Positions 26,275-34,531 of a stretch of 64,000 nucleotides of DNA are shown in pieces. The stretch covers positions 54,332 through 118,331 of the forward strand of contig NZ_DEXW01000004.1 in assembly GCF_002364335.1 (NCBI RefSeq), in the 5' to 3' direction. Within the stretch, counting starts at the first letter, position 1, and each line of letters starts with the position of its first letter. Origin of the DNA: Winogradskyella sp. UBA3174. GTDB lineage: Bacteria; Bacteroidota; Bacteroidia; Flavobacteriales; Flavobacteriaceae. Below the pieces are notes generated by a model. The model searched no databases, was not told the origin of the DNA, and was given only the letters and a program-made list of their open reading frames with translations. Made by a program: the position numbers and the translations under genes.

Positions 26275-27222
26275 ATGAACACCACTTTAAAAATTGCAAT
26301 GGCACAAATTGCGCCAGTTTGGTTAGATAAAGTTGCCACTTTAAAGAAAATTGAAAATTCAATACTAGAAGCTTCAAAAGAAAAATGTGAGCTTGTCGTT
26401 TTTGGTGAAGCGCTATTACCAGGATATCCGTTTTGGTTAGCACTTACTAATGGTGCAGAATGGAATTCAAAAGTAAATAAAGAGTTGCATGCACACTATG
26501 TAAATAATTCTATTTGTATAGAAAAAGGCGAATTAGATTCAGTTTGTAAATTAGCAAAACTGAATAAAATAGCAGTTTATTTAGGGGTTATAGAGCGACC
26601 AACAGATAGAGGCGGTCATAGTATCTACGCTTCTTTGGTTTACATAAATGAAGAAGGAGAAATAAAGTCTGTACATAGAAAATTACAACCAACTTATGAT
26701 GAGCGTTTAACTTGGGCTCCTGGAGATGGAAATGGTTTACAAGTACATCCGTTAAAAGCGTTTACTGTTGGTGGACTGAATTGTTGGGAAAACTGGATGC
26801 CATTACCAAGAACTGCATTATATGGGCAAGGTGAAAACCTTCATATAGCGGTATGGCCAGGAAGCGATCATAACACCAAAGATATTACGTGTTTTATAGC
26901 CAGAGAATCACGCTCTTTTGTAGTTTCAGTATCTTGTTTAATGGCTAAAGCAGATTTTCCTGAAAACACACCACATATTGAATCTATTCTTAAAAATGCT
27001 CCAGATTCTTTAGCGAATGGAGGAAGTTGTATTGCTGGGCCAGATGGTGAGTGGATAGTAGAACCTGTTTTGCATAAAGAAGGTATAATTATTCAGTCTA
27101 TAGATTTTAATCGGGTGTTAGAAGAGCGACAAAATTTTGATCCTGTCGGTCATTATTCTCGACCAGATGTAACCAAATTAATAGTAAACACAGAACGGCA
27201 AACTACAGTGGAAATTAAATAG
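26275..27222 (+). CDS. Nitrilase-superfamily carbon-nitrogen hydrolase
   Basis: A 315-residue enzyme with the Glu-Lys-Cys triad: Glu in VFGEALLPGYPFWLA (about 45), Lys in VHRKLQPTYDERL (about 135) and Cys in GGLNCWENWMPL (about 169). The WE after the Cys and the YPFW loop are typical of true nitrilases (branch 1) that turn nitriles into acids and ammonia. It follows the UbiA gene without a gap, so it is co-transcribed with the isoprenoid genes. The natural nitrile is unknown. Confidence 0.92.
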   Translation: MNTTLKIAMAQIAPVWLDKVATLKKIENSILEASKEKCELVVFGEALLPGYPFWLALTNGAEWNSKVNKELHAHYVNNSICIEKGELDSVCKLAKLNKIAVYLGVIERPTDRGGHSIYASLVYINEEGEIKSVHRKLQPTYDERLTWAPGDGNGLQVHPLKAFTVGGLNCWENWMPLPRTALYGQGENLHIAVWPGSDHNTKDITCFIARESRSFVVSVSCLMAKADFPENTPHIESILKNAPDSLANGGSCIAGPDGEWIVEPVLHKEGIIIQSIDFNRVLEERQNFDPVGHYSRPDVTKLIVNTERQTTVEIK

Positions 27223-27241
27223 TTAATTTAAACTATTGTTA

Positions 27242-27249
27242 TAACTTTG
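27242..27249 (+). promoter_or_regulatory. -7 promoter element for the RsuA-like gene
   Basis: TAACTTTG fits TAnnTTTG exactly and ends 15 bp before the ATG at 27265. It includes the in-frame TTG at 27247, which is why that TTG is rejected as a start. Confidence 0.55.
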
Positions 27250-27264
27250 CGAAAAATTACGATT

Positions 27265-28104
27265 ATGAGCAAACATCAAAGTGGCAAGGATAAGGGGAAA
27301 CCTAAAGGAAGAGGAAATGATAATAATAAAGCAAAAAGTTTTGCTAAGGAAAATGCTCCATTCAAAAAAAAATCACAATCAGCAAGATCATCTAATCCAG
27401 ATGAGATTCGTTTAAATAAGTACATTTCAAATTCTGGGATGTGTTCTCGCCGTGAAGCTGATGAGAATATTGCCATTGGTTTAGTATCAGTAAATGGTAC
27501 TATTGTAACCGAAATGGGTTATAAAGTAAAGCGTACAGACGATGTTCGTTTTGATGGTAGACGTATTACACCAGAAGCAAAAGTCTATGTGTTGTTAAAT
27601 AAACCAAAAGGGTTTGCGACAACAAATTCAGAAGGCAAAGGAAGAACCGTTATGGATTTGGTATCCAATGCAACTAACGCAAACATTAAGCCTATAGGGC
27701 GTTTAGGTAGAAACTCTTTAGGTTTATTGTTGTTTACAAATGACGAAGTAATCGCACAAAAATTCACCCACTCTAAAAATGGTGTAGGACGATTATTTCA
27801 GGTAGAATTAGATAAAAACTTAAAGTTCGAAGACTTTAAAAAAATTCAAGAAGGCTTTAAGGTTGAAGGTAAACTTGTTGCGGTGGAAGAGATTAGTTAT
27901 ATACAAGGTGAATCTAAAAACCAAGTAGGTATAAAAATTAAGAACACAGGAAACACCATTCTACGTACCATCTTCGATAACCTCAATTACGATATTGTTA
28001 AAATAGATTGTGTATCGATTGGTCACTTAACCAAAAAAGATATTCCTCGTGGTAGCTGGAAACATTTAACTGAGCAAGAATTGAATACTTTGAAGATGAT
28101 TTAA
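27265..28104 (+). CDS. RsuA/RluB-family pseudouridine synthase paralogue lacking the catalytic Asp
   Basis: A 279-residue protein from ATG 27265 (an in-frame TTG 18 bp earlier lies inside the promoter box). A basic tail rich in Lys, Gly and Asn (about 1-45) precedes an S4 domain (IRLNKYISNSGMCSRREADE) and the synthase domain (VYVLLNKPKGFATTN). The active-site motif, normally GRLDxxTxGLLL, reads PIGRLGRNSLGLLLFTND: the catalytic Asp is Gly. The stacking Tyr that normally precedes the xVxLD strand is Phe (LFQVELDK), and the usual NRxVRR is NTILRT. These changes should abolish pseudouridine formation, so it is probably an RNA-binding pseudoenzyme or a decaying paralogue. Confidence 0.85.
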   Translation: MSKHQSGKDKGKPKGRGNDNNKAKSFAKENAPFKKKSQSARSSNPDEIRLNKYISNSGMCSRREADENIAIGLVSVNGTIVTEMGYKVKRTDDVRFDGRRITPEAKVYVLLNKPKGFATTNSEGKGRTVMDLVSNATNANIKPIGRLGRNSLGLLLFTNDEVIAQKFTHSKNGVGRLFQVELDKNLKFEDFKKIQEGFKVEGKLVAVEEISYIQGESKNQVGIKIKNTGNTILRTIFDNLNYDIVKIDCVSIGHLTKKDIPRGSWKHLTEQELNTLKMI

Positions 28105-28105
28105 T

Positions 28106-28473
28106 TTAATCTACAACTTCGATTGTATAAGTAGATTTTAAATAGTCATCAATGTAAAAGTGTACATCATAAAACCCACTGCTTTTGAATTGATGCTCTA
28201 ATGTTAAGTGGTTACTTTTTATGTAGGTTTCGTTTTCAAGACACTGAAACCATCGTCAATTAAAAAATTAATATCTTCAGCTTTAACAAACTGTTTTAAC
28301 TCATATTCATTACTAACAATACCTTTTACTATACATTTTTATTTAGATAGTTTCTCTTTTGTTTGAGTCTGTTTATACTTAGGGTTAAAAGCGAATAGTG
28401 TCTATACTATTATACCTATAAAGTTTAAAGTATTAAAGATGTGTTTCTGAGGTGATGTTAATTTTGTTTTCAT
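28106..28473 (-). pseudogene. Decayed small membrane-anchored protein gene
   Basis: From ATG at 28473 one reads MKTKLTSPQKHIFNTLNFIG and a hydrophobic stretch, then TAG, then TLFAFNPKYKQTQTKEKLSK, then TAA, then CIVKGIVSNEYELKQFVKAE and DINFLIDDGFSVLKTKPT. At about 28230 the frame must shift to continue ENETYIKSNHLTLEHQFKSS, GFYDVHFYIDDYLKSTYTIE and a final stop at 28106. Two stops and one frameshift within about 120 codons make this a clear pseudogene. The intact form would be a small, signal-anchored, beta-rich periplasmic protein. I do not recognise the family. The remaining stretch to the speA promoter (28474-28668) shows nothing else. Confidence 0.75.
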
Positions 28474-28668
28474 AATATTAATGTGTTGTTTACATCAAAT
28501 CTATGGGCTTGTTATACAAGTTAACAATAGTCTTGAGTATAAGTAATGGTTTTGGTTAGAAAAGATGTTTTTTACCGTTTTCTGTAGTGTTAGAAACTTA
28601 CCTGCATTTAAAATTAAATAACCACGAAAAGAACCATTAAAATAACTTAAAAAAAATACAAAAAAAGT

Positions 28669-28697
28669 TTTGCATATCAATAAATAAATTAAATTTG
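28669..28697 (+). promoter_or_regulatory. Promoter of the arginine decarboxylase operon
   Basis: TTTG at 28669-28672 (-33) and TAAATTTG at 28690-28697 (-7) are 17 bp apart. The predicted start near 28704 gives a leader of about 245 nt before speA, which contains a small ORF and a stem structure. Confidence 0.7.
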
Positions 28698-28733
28698 TGA
28701 CGCTTTTTAGCTGAACAATTGAAACATGTTTTT

Positions 28734-28886
28734 ATGTTCGGGTTTTTGAAAATTAGGAAGACAATTTCAAAAGCTGCTTATAAGATAAGTAACCGAATTT
28801 TAGAGCTAACTTCCGCTTCTGCGATTGCTGCTAGTCAGCATATTTATGGTTTTGTTCCTACGACACGAAGCCAAATTCAGGTATGA
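28734..28886 (+). CDS. Putative 50-residue leader ORF upstream of speA
   Basis: ATG at 28734 to TGA at 28884-28886 encodes 50 residues starting MFGFLKIRKTISKAAYKISN and ending FVPTTRSQIQV. It is basic at the N-terminus and has no signal peptide or known motif. It lies about 30 nt after the predicted transcription start and ends 63 nt before speA. Its last codons form the 5' arm of a long stem whose 3' arm lies just before the speA ATG, so a ribosome finishing this ORF would open that stem. A regulatory leader peptide is inferred from this geometry; it could be untranslated. Confidence 0.45.
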   Translation: MFGFLKIRKTISKAAYKISNRILELTSASAIAASQHIYGFVPTTRSQIQV

Positions 28887-28940
28887 TACAACGTGAGTTT
28901 TAATCAGACACGTTGTTATTTATAATTTTCACCTGAATTT
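28873..28940 (+). promoter_or_regulatory. Nested stem structure in the speA leader (candidate attenuator)
   Basis: Outer stem: AAATTCAGGT (28873-28882) pairs perfectly with ACCTGAATTT (28931-28940), 10 bp. Inner hairpin: ACAACGTG (28888-28895) pairs perfectly with CACGTTGT (28909-28916), 8 bp, loop 13 nt. The outer 3' arm ends 9 nt before the speA start codon, so folding would hide the ribosome-entry region. No T-run follows, which argues for translational rather than transcriptional control. Confidence 0.6.
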
Positions 28941-28949
28941 TTAATCAAA

Positions 28950-30395
28950 ATGAATACAAAATACATTGATCTCATAGATCAATCTTTCGACTTTCCTCAG
29001 CCAGAATTTAAGCTACAGGACAAAGCCTTACATTTCCATGATATTGACCTAATGAAATTGGTTGAAGAACATGGTGTACCACTAAAATTTACCTATTTAC
29101 CACAAATATCTAATAATATTCAGCGTGCCAAAAAATGGTTTGCTGATGCGTATAAAAAGTATAATTACAAAGGAGAATATAACTATTGCTATTGTACAAA
29201 AAGTTCACATTTTAAGCATGTTTTAGATGAAGCTTTGACTAATAATATCCATATAGAAACCTCTTCGGCTTTCGATATTGATATTATAAAAGCACTCAAA
29301 AAAGAAGGTAAAATTACAGACAAAACTTATGTATTAAGTAACGGATTTAAACGCGAACAATATATTAATAATATTGCTGATCTTATTAATGATGGTCACG
29401 AAAACGCAATTCCTATTATAGACAACTATGAGGAAATCGATTTGTTATCTCAGGAAATAAAAGGGAAGTTTAAAGTAGGTATAAGAATTGCTTCTGAAGA
29501 AGAACCAAAGTTTGAATTCTATACCTCACGTTTGGGCATTGGATACAAAAATATAGTACCTTTTTATAAGAATCAAATTCAGAATAATAAAAAAGTAGAA
29601 CTTAAGATGTTACACTTTTTTATCAATACTGGGATTAGAGATAATGCGTATTATTGGAACGAATTAACAAAATGCCTTAAGGTGTACACGGCATTAAAAA
29701 AGATTTGTCCAACATTAGATAGTTTAAATATTGGTGGAGGTTTTCCTATTAAAAACTCATTAGCCTTCGATTTTGATTATGCATATATGGTAGATGAAAT
29801 CGTAAATCAAATTAAGCAAGTATGTGAAGAGGAAGAGGTGTGTGTGCCAAATATTTTTACAGAATTTGGGAGTTTTACAGTAGGTGAAAGTGGTGCTGCT
29901 ATATATAAAATTTTGTATCAGAAACAACAGAACGATCGTGAAAAATGGAATATGATTAATTCATCGTTCATTACAACATTACCAGATACTTGGGCAATAA
30001 ACAAGCGTTTTATAATGTTGCCAATTAACCGTTGGAACGAGAGTTACGAGCGTGTACTTTTAGGAGGATTAACCTGTGATAGTGACGATTATTACAATAG
30101 CGAGCAACATACTAACGCTATTTATTTACCAAAATACAATAAGGACAAACCGTTATACATTGGTTTTTTTAACACAGGAGCTTACCAAGAAACTATTGGA
30201 GGGTTTGGTGGTTTGCAACACTGTTTAATTCCGTCTCCAAAACATATTTTAATTCAGCGAGATTCAAATGGAAATCTAACGACTAATGTGTTTGCGGAAC
30301 AACAGAAAAGCGAAAATCTATTAGGTATTTTGGGATACGATACCGCAGAAGCTACAAAAGAATTAAAGGTCACAGAATTACAAAGTCAAAACTAA
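28950..30395 (+). CDS. speA: Arginine decarboxylase (PLP, alanine-racemase fold)
   Basis: A 481-residue fold-type III decarboxylase. The PLP-Lys region is NYCYCTKSSHFKHVLDEAL (about 75-93), followed by HIETSSAFDIDIIK. The glycine-rich phosphate loop is LNIGGGFPIKN, and a later conserved part is TEFGSFTVGESG with the substrate-side YIGFFNTGAYQE near the C-terminus. It turns arginine into agmatine. speB (agmatinase) follows 35 bp downstream, so the pair makes putrescine without ornithine. It is shorter than the E. coli biosynthetic enzyme, as is usual in Flavobacteria. Expression is likely controlled by the leader described separately. Confidence 0.92.
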   Translation: MNTKYIDLIDQSFDFPQPEFKLQDKALHFHDIDLMKLVEEHGVPLKFTYLPQISNNIQRAKKWFADAYKKYNYKGEYNYCYCTKSSHFKHVLDEALTNNIHIETSSAFDIDIIKALKKEGKITDKTYVLSNGFKREQYINNIADLINDGHENAIPIIDNYEEIDLLSQEIKGKFKVGIRIASEEEPKFEFYTSRLGIGYKNIVPFYKNQIQNNKKVELKMLHFFINTGIRDNAYYWNELTKCLKVYTALKKICPTLDSLNIGGGFPIKNSLAFDFDYAYMVDEIVNQIKQVCEEEEVCVPNIFTEFGSFTVGESGAAIYKILYQKQQNDREKWNMINSSFITTLPDTWAINKRFIMLPINRWNESYERVLLGGLTCDSDDYYNSEQHTNAIYLPKYNKDKPLYIGFFNTGAYQETIGGFGGLQHCLIPSPKHILIQRDSNGNLTTNVFAEQQKSENLLGILGYDTAEATKELKVTELQSQN

Positions 30396-30430
30396 ATATA
30401 AACTTTCCTTAAAACGGAAAATAACAAAAA

Positions 30431-31372
30431 ATGAACATAAAAACTTACGCTGGGATTCCAGAAGAATTAGCGAAATTAGAAACTGCTAAAATTGTTTTAA
30501 TTCCTGTGCCTTACGATGGCACAAGTACATGGCAAAAAGGAGCTGACAAAGGACCTGATGCTTTTTTAAATGCTTCAGAAAACATGGAGCTTTATGATAT
30601 TGAAACAGATTCTGAAGTATACCAACAAGGTGTCTATTTAGCAGACGCTGTTTCAGAAAATAGATCTCCTGAAGCTATGGTAGAAGCAGTTCATCAAGCG
30701 ACAAAGACTTACATTAAGAAGAACAAATTTGTTACAATTTTTGGTGGTGAACACTCTGTTTCTATAGGGACTATTAGAGCGTTTAATGAAATGTATACGA
30801 ACCTAACAGTTTTACAATTAGATGCACATGCAGATTTAAGAGCATCTTATGAAGGCTCTAAGTGCAATCATGCTTGTGCAGTTTATGAAGCAAGTCAGAC
30901 AACTAACTTAATTCAAGTTGGTATTCGTTCTATGGATGCGACTGAAAAAACAGTTATGGACGAAGAGAAAACTTATTTCGCCCACGAAATGGCTGAAGAT
31001 GATAGTTGGATGGATTCTGCCATTGACCAAATGACAGACAATGTGTTTATTACTATAGATTTAGATGCTTTTGATCCGTCAATACTACCAAGTACCGGTA
31101 CACCAGAGCCAGGAGGCTTATTATGGTACGAAACACTAGAGTTTTTAAAGCAAGTGTTTCAAGAGAAAAATGTAGTAGGGTTCGATATTGTTGAACTTTG
31201 CCCTAATCCGAATGAAAAATCTTCAGACTTTTTAGCAGCGAAACTTTACTATAAAATGTTAAGTTATAAGTTTCAAGGAGCAGATGCAAGTGATGATTAC
31301 GATAATGCTTTTGAAGGTGCAATAGTAAGTAAAAATAACAGTTCAAAATTTAATGAAGACGATGAGTACTAA
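30431..31372 (+). CDS. speB: Agmatinase (ureohydrolase family)
   Basis: A 313-residue manganese ureohydrolase. Metal ligands are complete: GGEHSVSIG (His), LQLDAHADLRASYEG (Asp-His-Asp) and ITIDLDAFDPSILPSTGTPE (Asp-x-Asp). It hydrolyses agmatine to putrescine and urea. It follows speA and overlaps the next gene by 20 bp, indicating translational coupling. Confidence 0.94.
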   Translation: MNIKTYAGIPEELAKLETAKIVLIPVPYDGTSTWQKGADKGPDAFLNASENMELYDIETDSEVYQQGVYLADAVSENRSPEAMVEAVHQATKTYIKKNKFVTIFGGEHSVSIGTIRAFNEMYTNLTVLQLDAHADLRASYEGSKCNHACAVYEASQTTNLIQVGIRSMDATEKTVMDEEKTYFAHEMAEDDSWMDSAIDQMTDNVFITIDLDAFDPSILPSTGTPEPGGLLWYETLEFLKQVFQEKNVVGFDIVELCPNPNEKSSDFLAAKLYYKMLSYKFQGADASDDYDNAFEGAIVSKNNSSKFNEDDEY

Positions 31373-32336
31373 AGGAGAAATTTCAAAATTTATAGAAAAG
31401 TACTATTTACACTTTAATGCAGCAGCTTTGGTTGATGCGGCAAAAGCTTATGAAGATCAATTAAACTCAGGTGCTAAAATGTTAGTGTCCTTAGCTGGTG
31501 CAATGAGTACAGCTGAGATAGGTAAGATTTTTGCTGAAATGATCCGTCAAGATAAAGTACAAATTGTGTCTTGTACAGGTGCAAATTTAGAGGAAGATAT
31601 TATGAATCTAGTTGCACACTCACATTACAAACGCGTACCAAATTACAGGGATTTAACACCTCAAGACGAATGGGATTTGTTAGAAAAAGGCTTAAACCGT
31701 GTTACTGACACTTGTATTCCAGAAGAAGAAGCGTTTAGACGCATACAAGAACACATTGTTAAACTTTGGAAGGATGCTGAAGCCAAAGGCGAACGTTACC
31801 TTCCACATGAATATATGTACAAACTATTATTATCAGGTGTGTTAGAACAGTATTACGAAATAGATATCAAAGATTCTTGGATGTATGCTGCCGCAGAAAA
31901 AAACTTGCCGATTATTTGTCCAGGTTGGGAAGATAGTACCATGGGAAATATTTTTGCAAGCTATGTTCTTAAAGGTGAATTGAAAGTAAGTACTATGAAA
32001 TCTGGAATTGAATACATGACCTTTTTAGCCGATTGGTACACTAATAATTCTGAAAACGGTATTGGTTTCTTCCAAATTGGAGGAGGTATTGCAGGTGATT
32101 TTCCAATCTGTGTGGTGCCTATGTTATACCAAGATATGGAACGACCAGATACGCCATTCTGGAGTTATTTTTGCCAAATCAGCGATAGCACAACTAGTTA
32201 TGGGTCTTACTCTGGTGCTGTGCCAAACGAAAAAATAACATGGGGGAAACTAGATATTAATACTCCAAAATTTATTATTGAAAGTGATGCGACCATTGTG
32301 GCACCACTAATTTTTGCTTACCTCTTAGATATGTAA
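31353..32336 (+). CDS. Deoxyhypusine synthase-like protein (probable polyamine aminobutyl-transferase)
   Basis: A 327-residue protein; an alternative ATG at 31362 would drop three residues. It matches deoxyhypusine synthase across its length: LVSLAGAMSTAEIGKIFAEM near the N-terminus, PIICPGWEDSTMGNIF, FFQIGGGIAGDFPICVVPML and SDSTTSYGSYSGAVPNEKIT. The active-site Lys is conserved in ITWGKLD. In eukaryotes the enzyme modifies eIF5A, which bacteria lack. Bacterial members are thought to transfer the aminobutyl group to other amines, for example in homospermidine or spermidine formation. Its place after speA-speB supports a polyamine acceptor. The next ATG shares the last base of its stop. Confidence 0.9.
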   Translation: MKTMSTKGEISKFIEKYYLHFNAAALVDAAKAYEDQLNSGAKMLVSLAGAMSTAEIGKIFAEMIRQDKVQIVSCTGANLEEDIMNLVAHSHYKRVPNYRDLTPQDEWDLLEKGLNRVTDTCIPEEEAFRRIQEHIVKLWKDAEAKGERYLPHEYMYKLLLSGVLEQYYEIDIKDSWMYAAAEKNLPIICPGWEDSTMGNIFASYVLKGELKVSTMKSGIEYMTFLADWYTNNSENGIGFFQIGGGIAGDFPICVVPMLYQDMERPDTPFWSYFCQISDSTTSYGSYSGAVPNEKITWGKLDINTPKFIIESDATIVAPLIFAYLLDM

Positions 32337-33865
32337 TGGAAGACCAGAAGATTAAAAATATAGAATTACAATACTTAACTGTTAATGATTTTGAAGAATT
32401 AAAATCAGCAACATTAGAGTCTTATAGAGGTGTTTTAGATTCCTATTGGAAAAAGTACCATATCGAAAGGTTGACGTCTATTTTTCCGCAAGGACAAGTA
32501 GTTATAAAAATTGATGGTAATATTGCAGGATGTGCGTTATCTCTTATAGTAGATTATGATACCATAGATGACCACCATACTTATGCACATATTATAACTG
32601 GTGATTCGTTTAAAAACCATGATTCTGATGGTGACGTCCTTTACGGTATAGATGTGTTTATTAAACCAGAATTTAGAGGCTTACGTTTAGGTAGGCGCCT
32701 TTATGATTACAGAAAAGAAATCTGTGAAACTTTAAATTTAAAAGGTATTGTATTTGGTGGTAGAATGCCAAATTATCACAAGCACAAAGCGTTGACTCCA
32801 AAAGAATATATTGAAAAAGTAAAACGGAAAGAGATTAATGATCCGGTGTTAAACTTTCAAATATCTAATGATTTTCATCCAGTTCGAATTTTAAAAGGCT
32901 ATTTAGAAGGTGATACGGCATCAAATGAATATGCTGTTTTAATGGAATGGGATAATATTTATTATACAAAAAAGAGTAAAAAAGCAAGTAGTGTAAAAAC
33001 GATTGTACGATTAGGTTTAATACAATGGCAAATGCGTACCTATAATAGTTTGGAAAAACTGATGCAGCAAGTAGAGTATTTTGTAGATAGTGTGGCAGCT
33101 TATCGCTCTGATTTCGCATTGTTTCCAGAGTTTTTTAATGCTCCTTTAATGGCAAAATACAACCACATGTACGAGCCAGATGCAATTAGAGAATTGGCAA
33201 AACATACATCTGTTATTGTAGAAAAAATGCAACAATTATCTATATCGTATAACATCAACATTATTACGGGTAGTATGCCAGAGCTTATTGATGATAAGTT
33301 ATTTAACGTTGGCTATTTATGCCGTAGAGATGGAAGTTTAGAGCGTTATGAGAAAATTCATATTACACCAGATGAAGCGAAAGTTTGGGGAATGCAACGT
33401 GGACATAAATTACAAACATTTGAAACAGATGCTGGTAAAATTGGTATATTAATTTGTTACGATTCTGAGTTTCCAGAATTATCACGTTTATTAGCAGATG
33501 AAGGTATGGACATTTTATTTGTGCCATTTTTAACTGATACGCAAAATGGCTATTCTAGAGTACGTTTATGTGCTCAGGCAAGAGCAATTGAAAATGAGTG
33601 TTATGTTGCTATAGCTGGTAGTGTAGGAAATTTACCTAATGTTAATAATATGGACATCCAATATGCGCAATCAGCCGTGTTTACACCATGCGATTTTTCA
33701 TTTCCAAGCAATGGTATTAAAGCAGAAGCAACAACAAATACTGAGATGATTTTAGTTGCAGACGTTGATTTAAGTTTATTAAGAGAATTACATTCTTTTG
33801 GTGCAGTAAAAAATTTAAAAGATAGAAGAAAAGATGTTTATAATGTTATTCGCGTAAAACAATAA
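32336..33865 (+). CDS. GNAT acetyltransferase - carbon-nitrogen hydrolase fusion
   Basis: A 509-residue bifunctional protein. Residues about 1-210 form a GNAT domain with the acetyl-CoA loop FRGLRLGRRLYDYRKEIC (about 118-135). Residues about 220-509 form a nitrilase-superfamily amidase with Glu in FALFPEFFNAPL (about 263), Lys in RYEKIHITPDE (about 341) and Cys in GILICYDSEFPELSRLL (about 375). The fusion is known in Bacteroidota; substrates are not established. As the fourth gene of the polyamine operon, overlapping the previous stop by one base, it probably acts on an acylated or carbamoylated polyamine or a related amine. That assignment is inference. Confidence 0.88.
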   Translation: MEDQKIKNIELQYLTVNDFEELKSATLESYRGVLDSYWKKYHIERLTSIFPQGQVVIKIDGNIAGCALSLIVDYDTIDDHHTYAHIITGDSFKNHDSDGDVLYGIDVFIKPEFRGLRLGRRLYDYRKEICETLNLKGIVFGGRMPNYHKHKALTPKEYIEKVKRKEINDPVLNFQISNDFHPVRILKGYLEGDTASNEYAVLMEWDNIYYTKKSKKASSVKTIVRLGLIQWQMRTYNSLEKLMQQVEYFVDSVAAYRSDFALFPEFFNAPLMAKYNHMYEPDAIRELAKHTSVIVEKMQQLSISYNINIITGSMPELIDDKLFNVGYLCRRDGSLERYEKIHITPDEAKVWGMQRGHKLQTFETDAGKIGILICYDSEFPELSRLLADEGMDILFVPFLTDTQNGYSRVRLCAQARAIENECYVAIAGSVGNLPNVNNMDIQYAQSAVFTPCDFSFPSNGIKAEATTNTEMILVADVDLSLLRELHSFGAVKNLKDRRKDVYNVIRVKQ

Positions 33866-33910
33866 ATAGTATATTTAAAAAAAAAATTAGCTCCAAAAAT
33901 AGTACAGTAG

Positions 33911-34237
33911 ATGAAACCAAAAGATGCACATTTAAAACGAGTAATAGTTGATTTCAAAAAATTAACTCCAGAGATCTTAGCACTATTAGTAGAAAAATAT
34001 CCTCATGGCTACGATGACGATCATGTAGTCTCATTTAAAAATGCAAAAAACGAAACTGTTGAAGCTGTTGAAGTGACTACAGAAGACACAAAGTTTTTAG
34101 TTAAGGTAAGTACAAAGTTAGAACAGACGATGGAAAATTACGATGAAGATGATTATGAAGATTTTGATGATGGTGATGCAGATGCCGTAGTGGATCCAGA
34201 TTTGGAACCAGGTACTGAGGATCAGGATTTTGACTAA
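33911..34237 (+). CDS. Small acidic-tailed protein, unknown
   Basis: A 108-residue cytosolic protein. The N-terminal 85 residues form a mixed alpha/beta region (LKRVIVDFKKLTPEILALLV, EKYPHGYDDDHVVSFKNAKN). The last 30 residues are almost all Asp and Glu (YDEDDYEDFDDGDADAV). No family motif is known to me. It starts 45 bp after the polyamine operon, with an A-rich spacer, and could be its last gene. Confidence 0.75.
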   Translation: MKPKDAHLKRVIVDFKKLTPEILALLVEKYPHGYDDDHVVSFKNAKNETVEAVEVTTEDTKFLVKVSTKLEQTMENYDEDDYEDFDDGDADAVVDPDLEPGTEDQDFD

Positions 34238-34316
34238 ATAGGTCTTTTTTATTAAGAATATTTTGTAAATTAATATATTATAAATTGTTACAGTTTTAAA
34301 TAGCTAAAGCGCTATT

Positions 34317-34531
34317 TAACTTTGGTTATGTGCCATATTTAATGTAAAATTATTAGAGGCCAAAGAAAGAATTCTTCCAAAAAAACCACAGTAATCGTAA
34401 CCAAAAGGTTGCGGTCTAAAAGCATTTGGGCTTGAGGTGGTAAACTCCCAAAAACGAGATAGAAATAAAATTTTCAATTGCTGCTACTTTCCATATAGCT
34501 TAGAAGTAACAGTTTTAAAAAACTTAAAGAA
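34317..34531 (+). ncRNA. Structured leader or small RNA upstream of the 96-residue secreted protein gene
   Basis: TAACTTTG at 34317-34324 is a -7 box, placing a transcript start near 34331 and leaving about 200 nt before the next ATG. This stretch has no ORF but has two neat hairpins: CGTAACC-AAAA-GGTTGCG at 34396-34413 (7 bp with one G-U) and TTTGGG (34425-34430) with CCCAAA (34447-34452). A repeat of ACAGTTTTAAA occurs both before the promoter and just before the gene start. It could be a long 5' UTR, a riboswitch-like leader or an independent RNA such as a 6S-type RNA; I cannot decide between them. Confidence 0.35.

Noticed and set aside
27247..27264. TTG at 27247 as start of the RsuA-like protein
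   Set aside because: The TTG is the end of a TAACTTTG promoter box; ATG at 27265 opens the normal basic tail.
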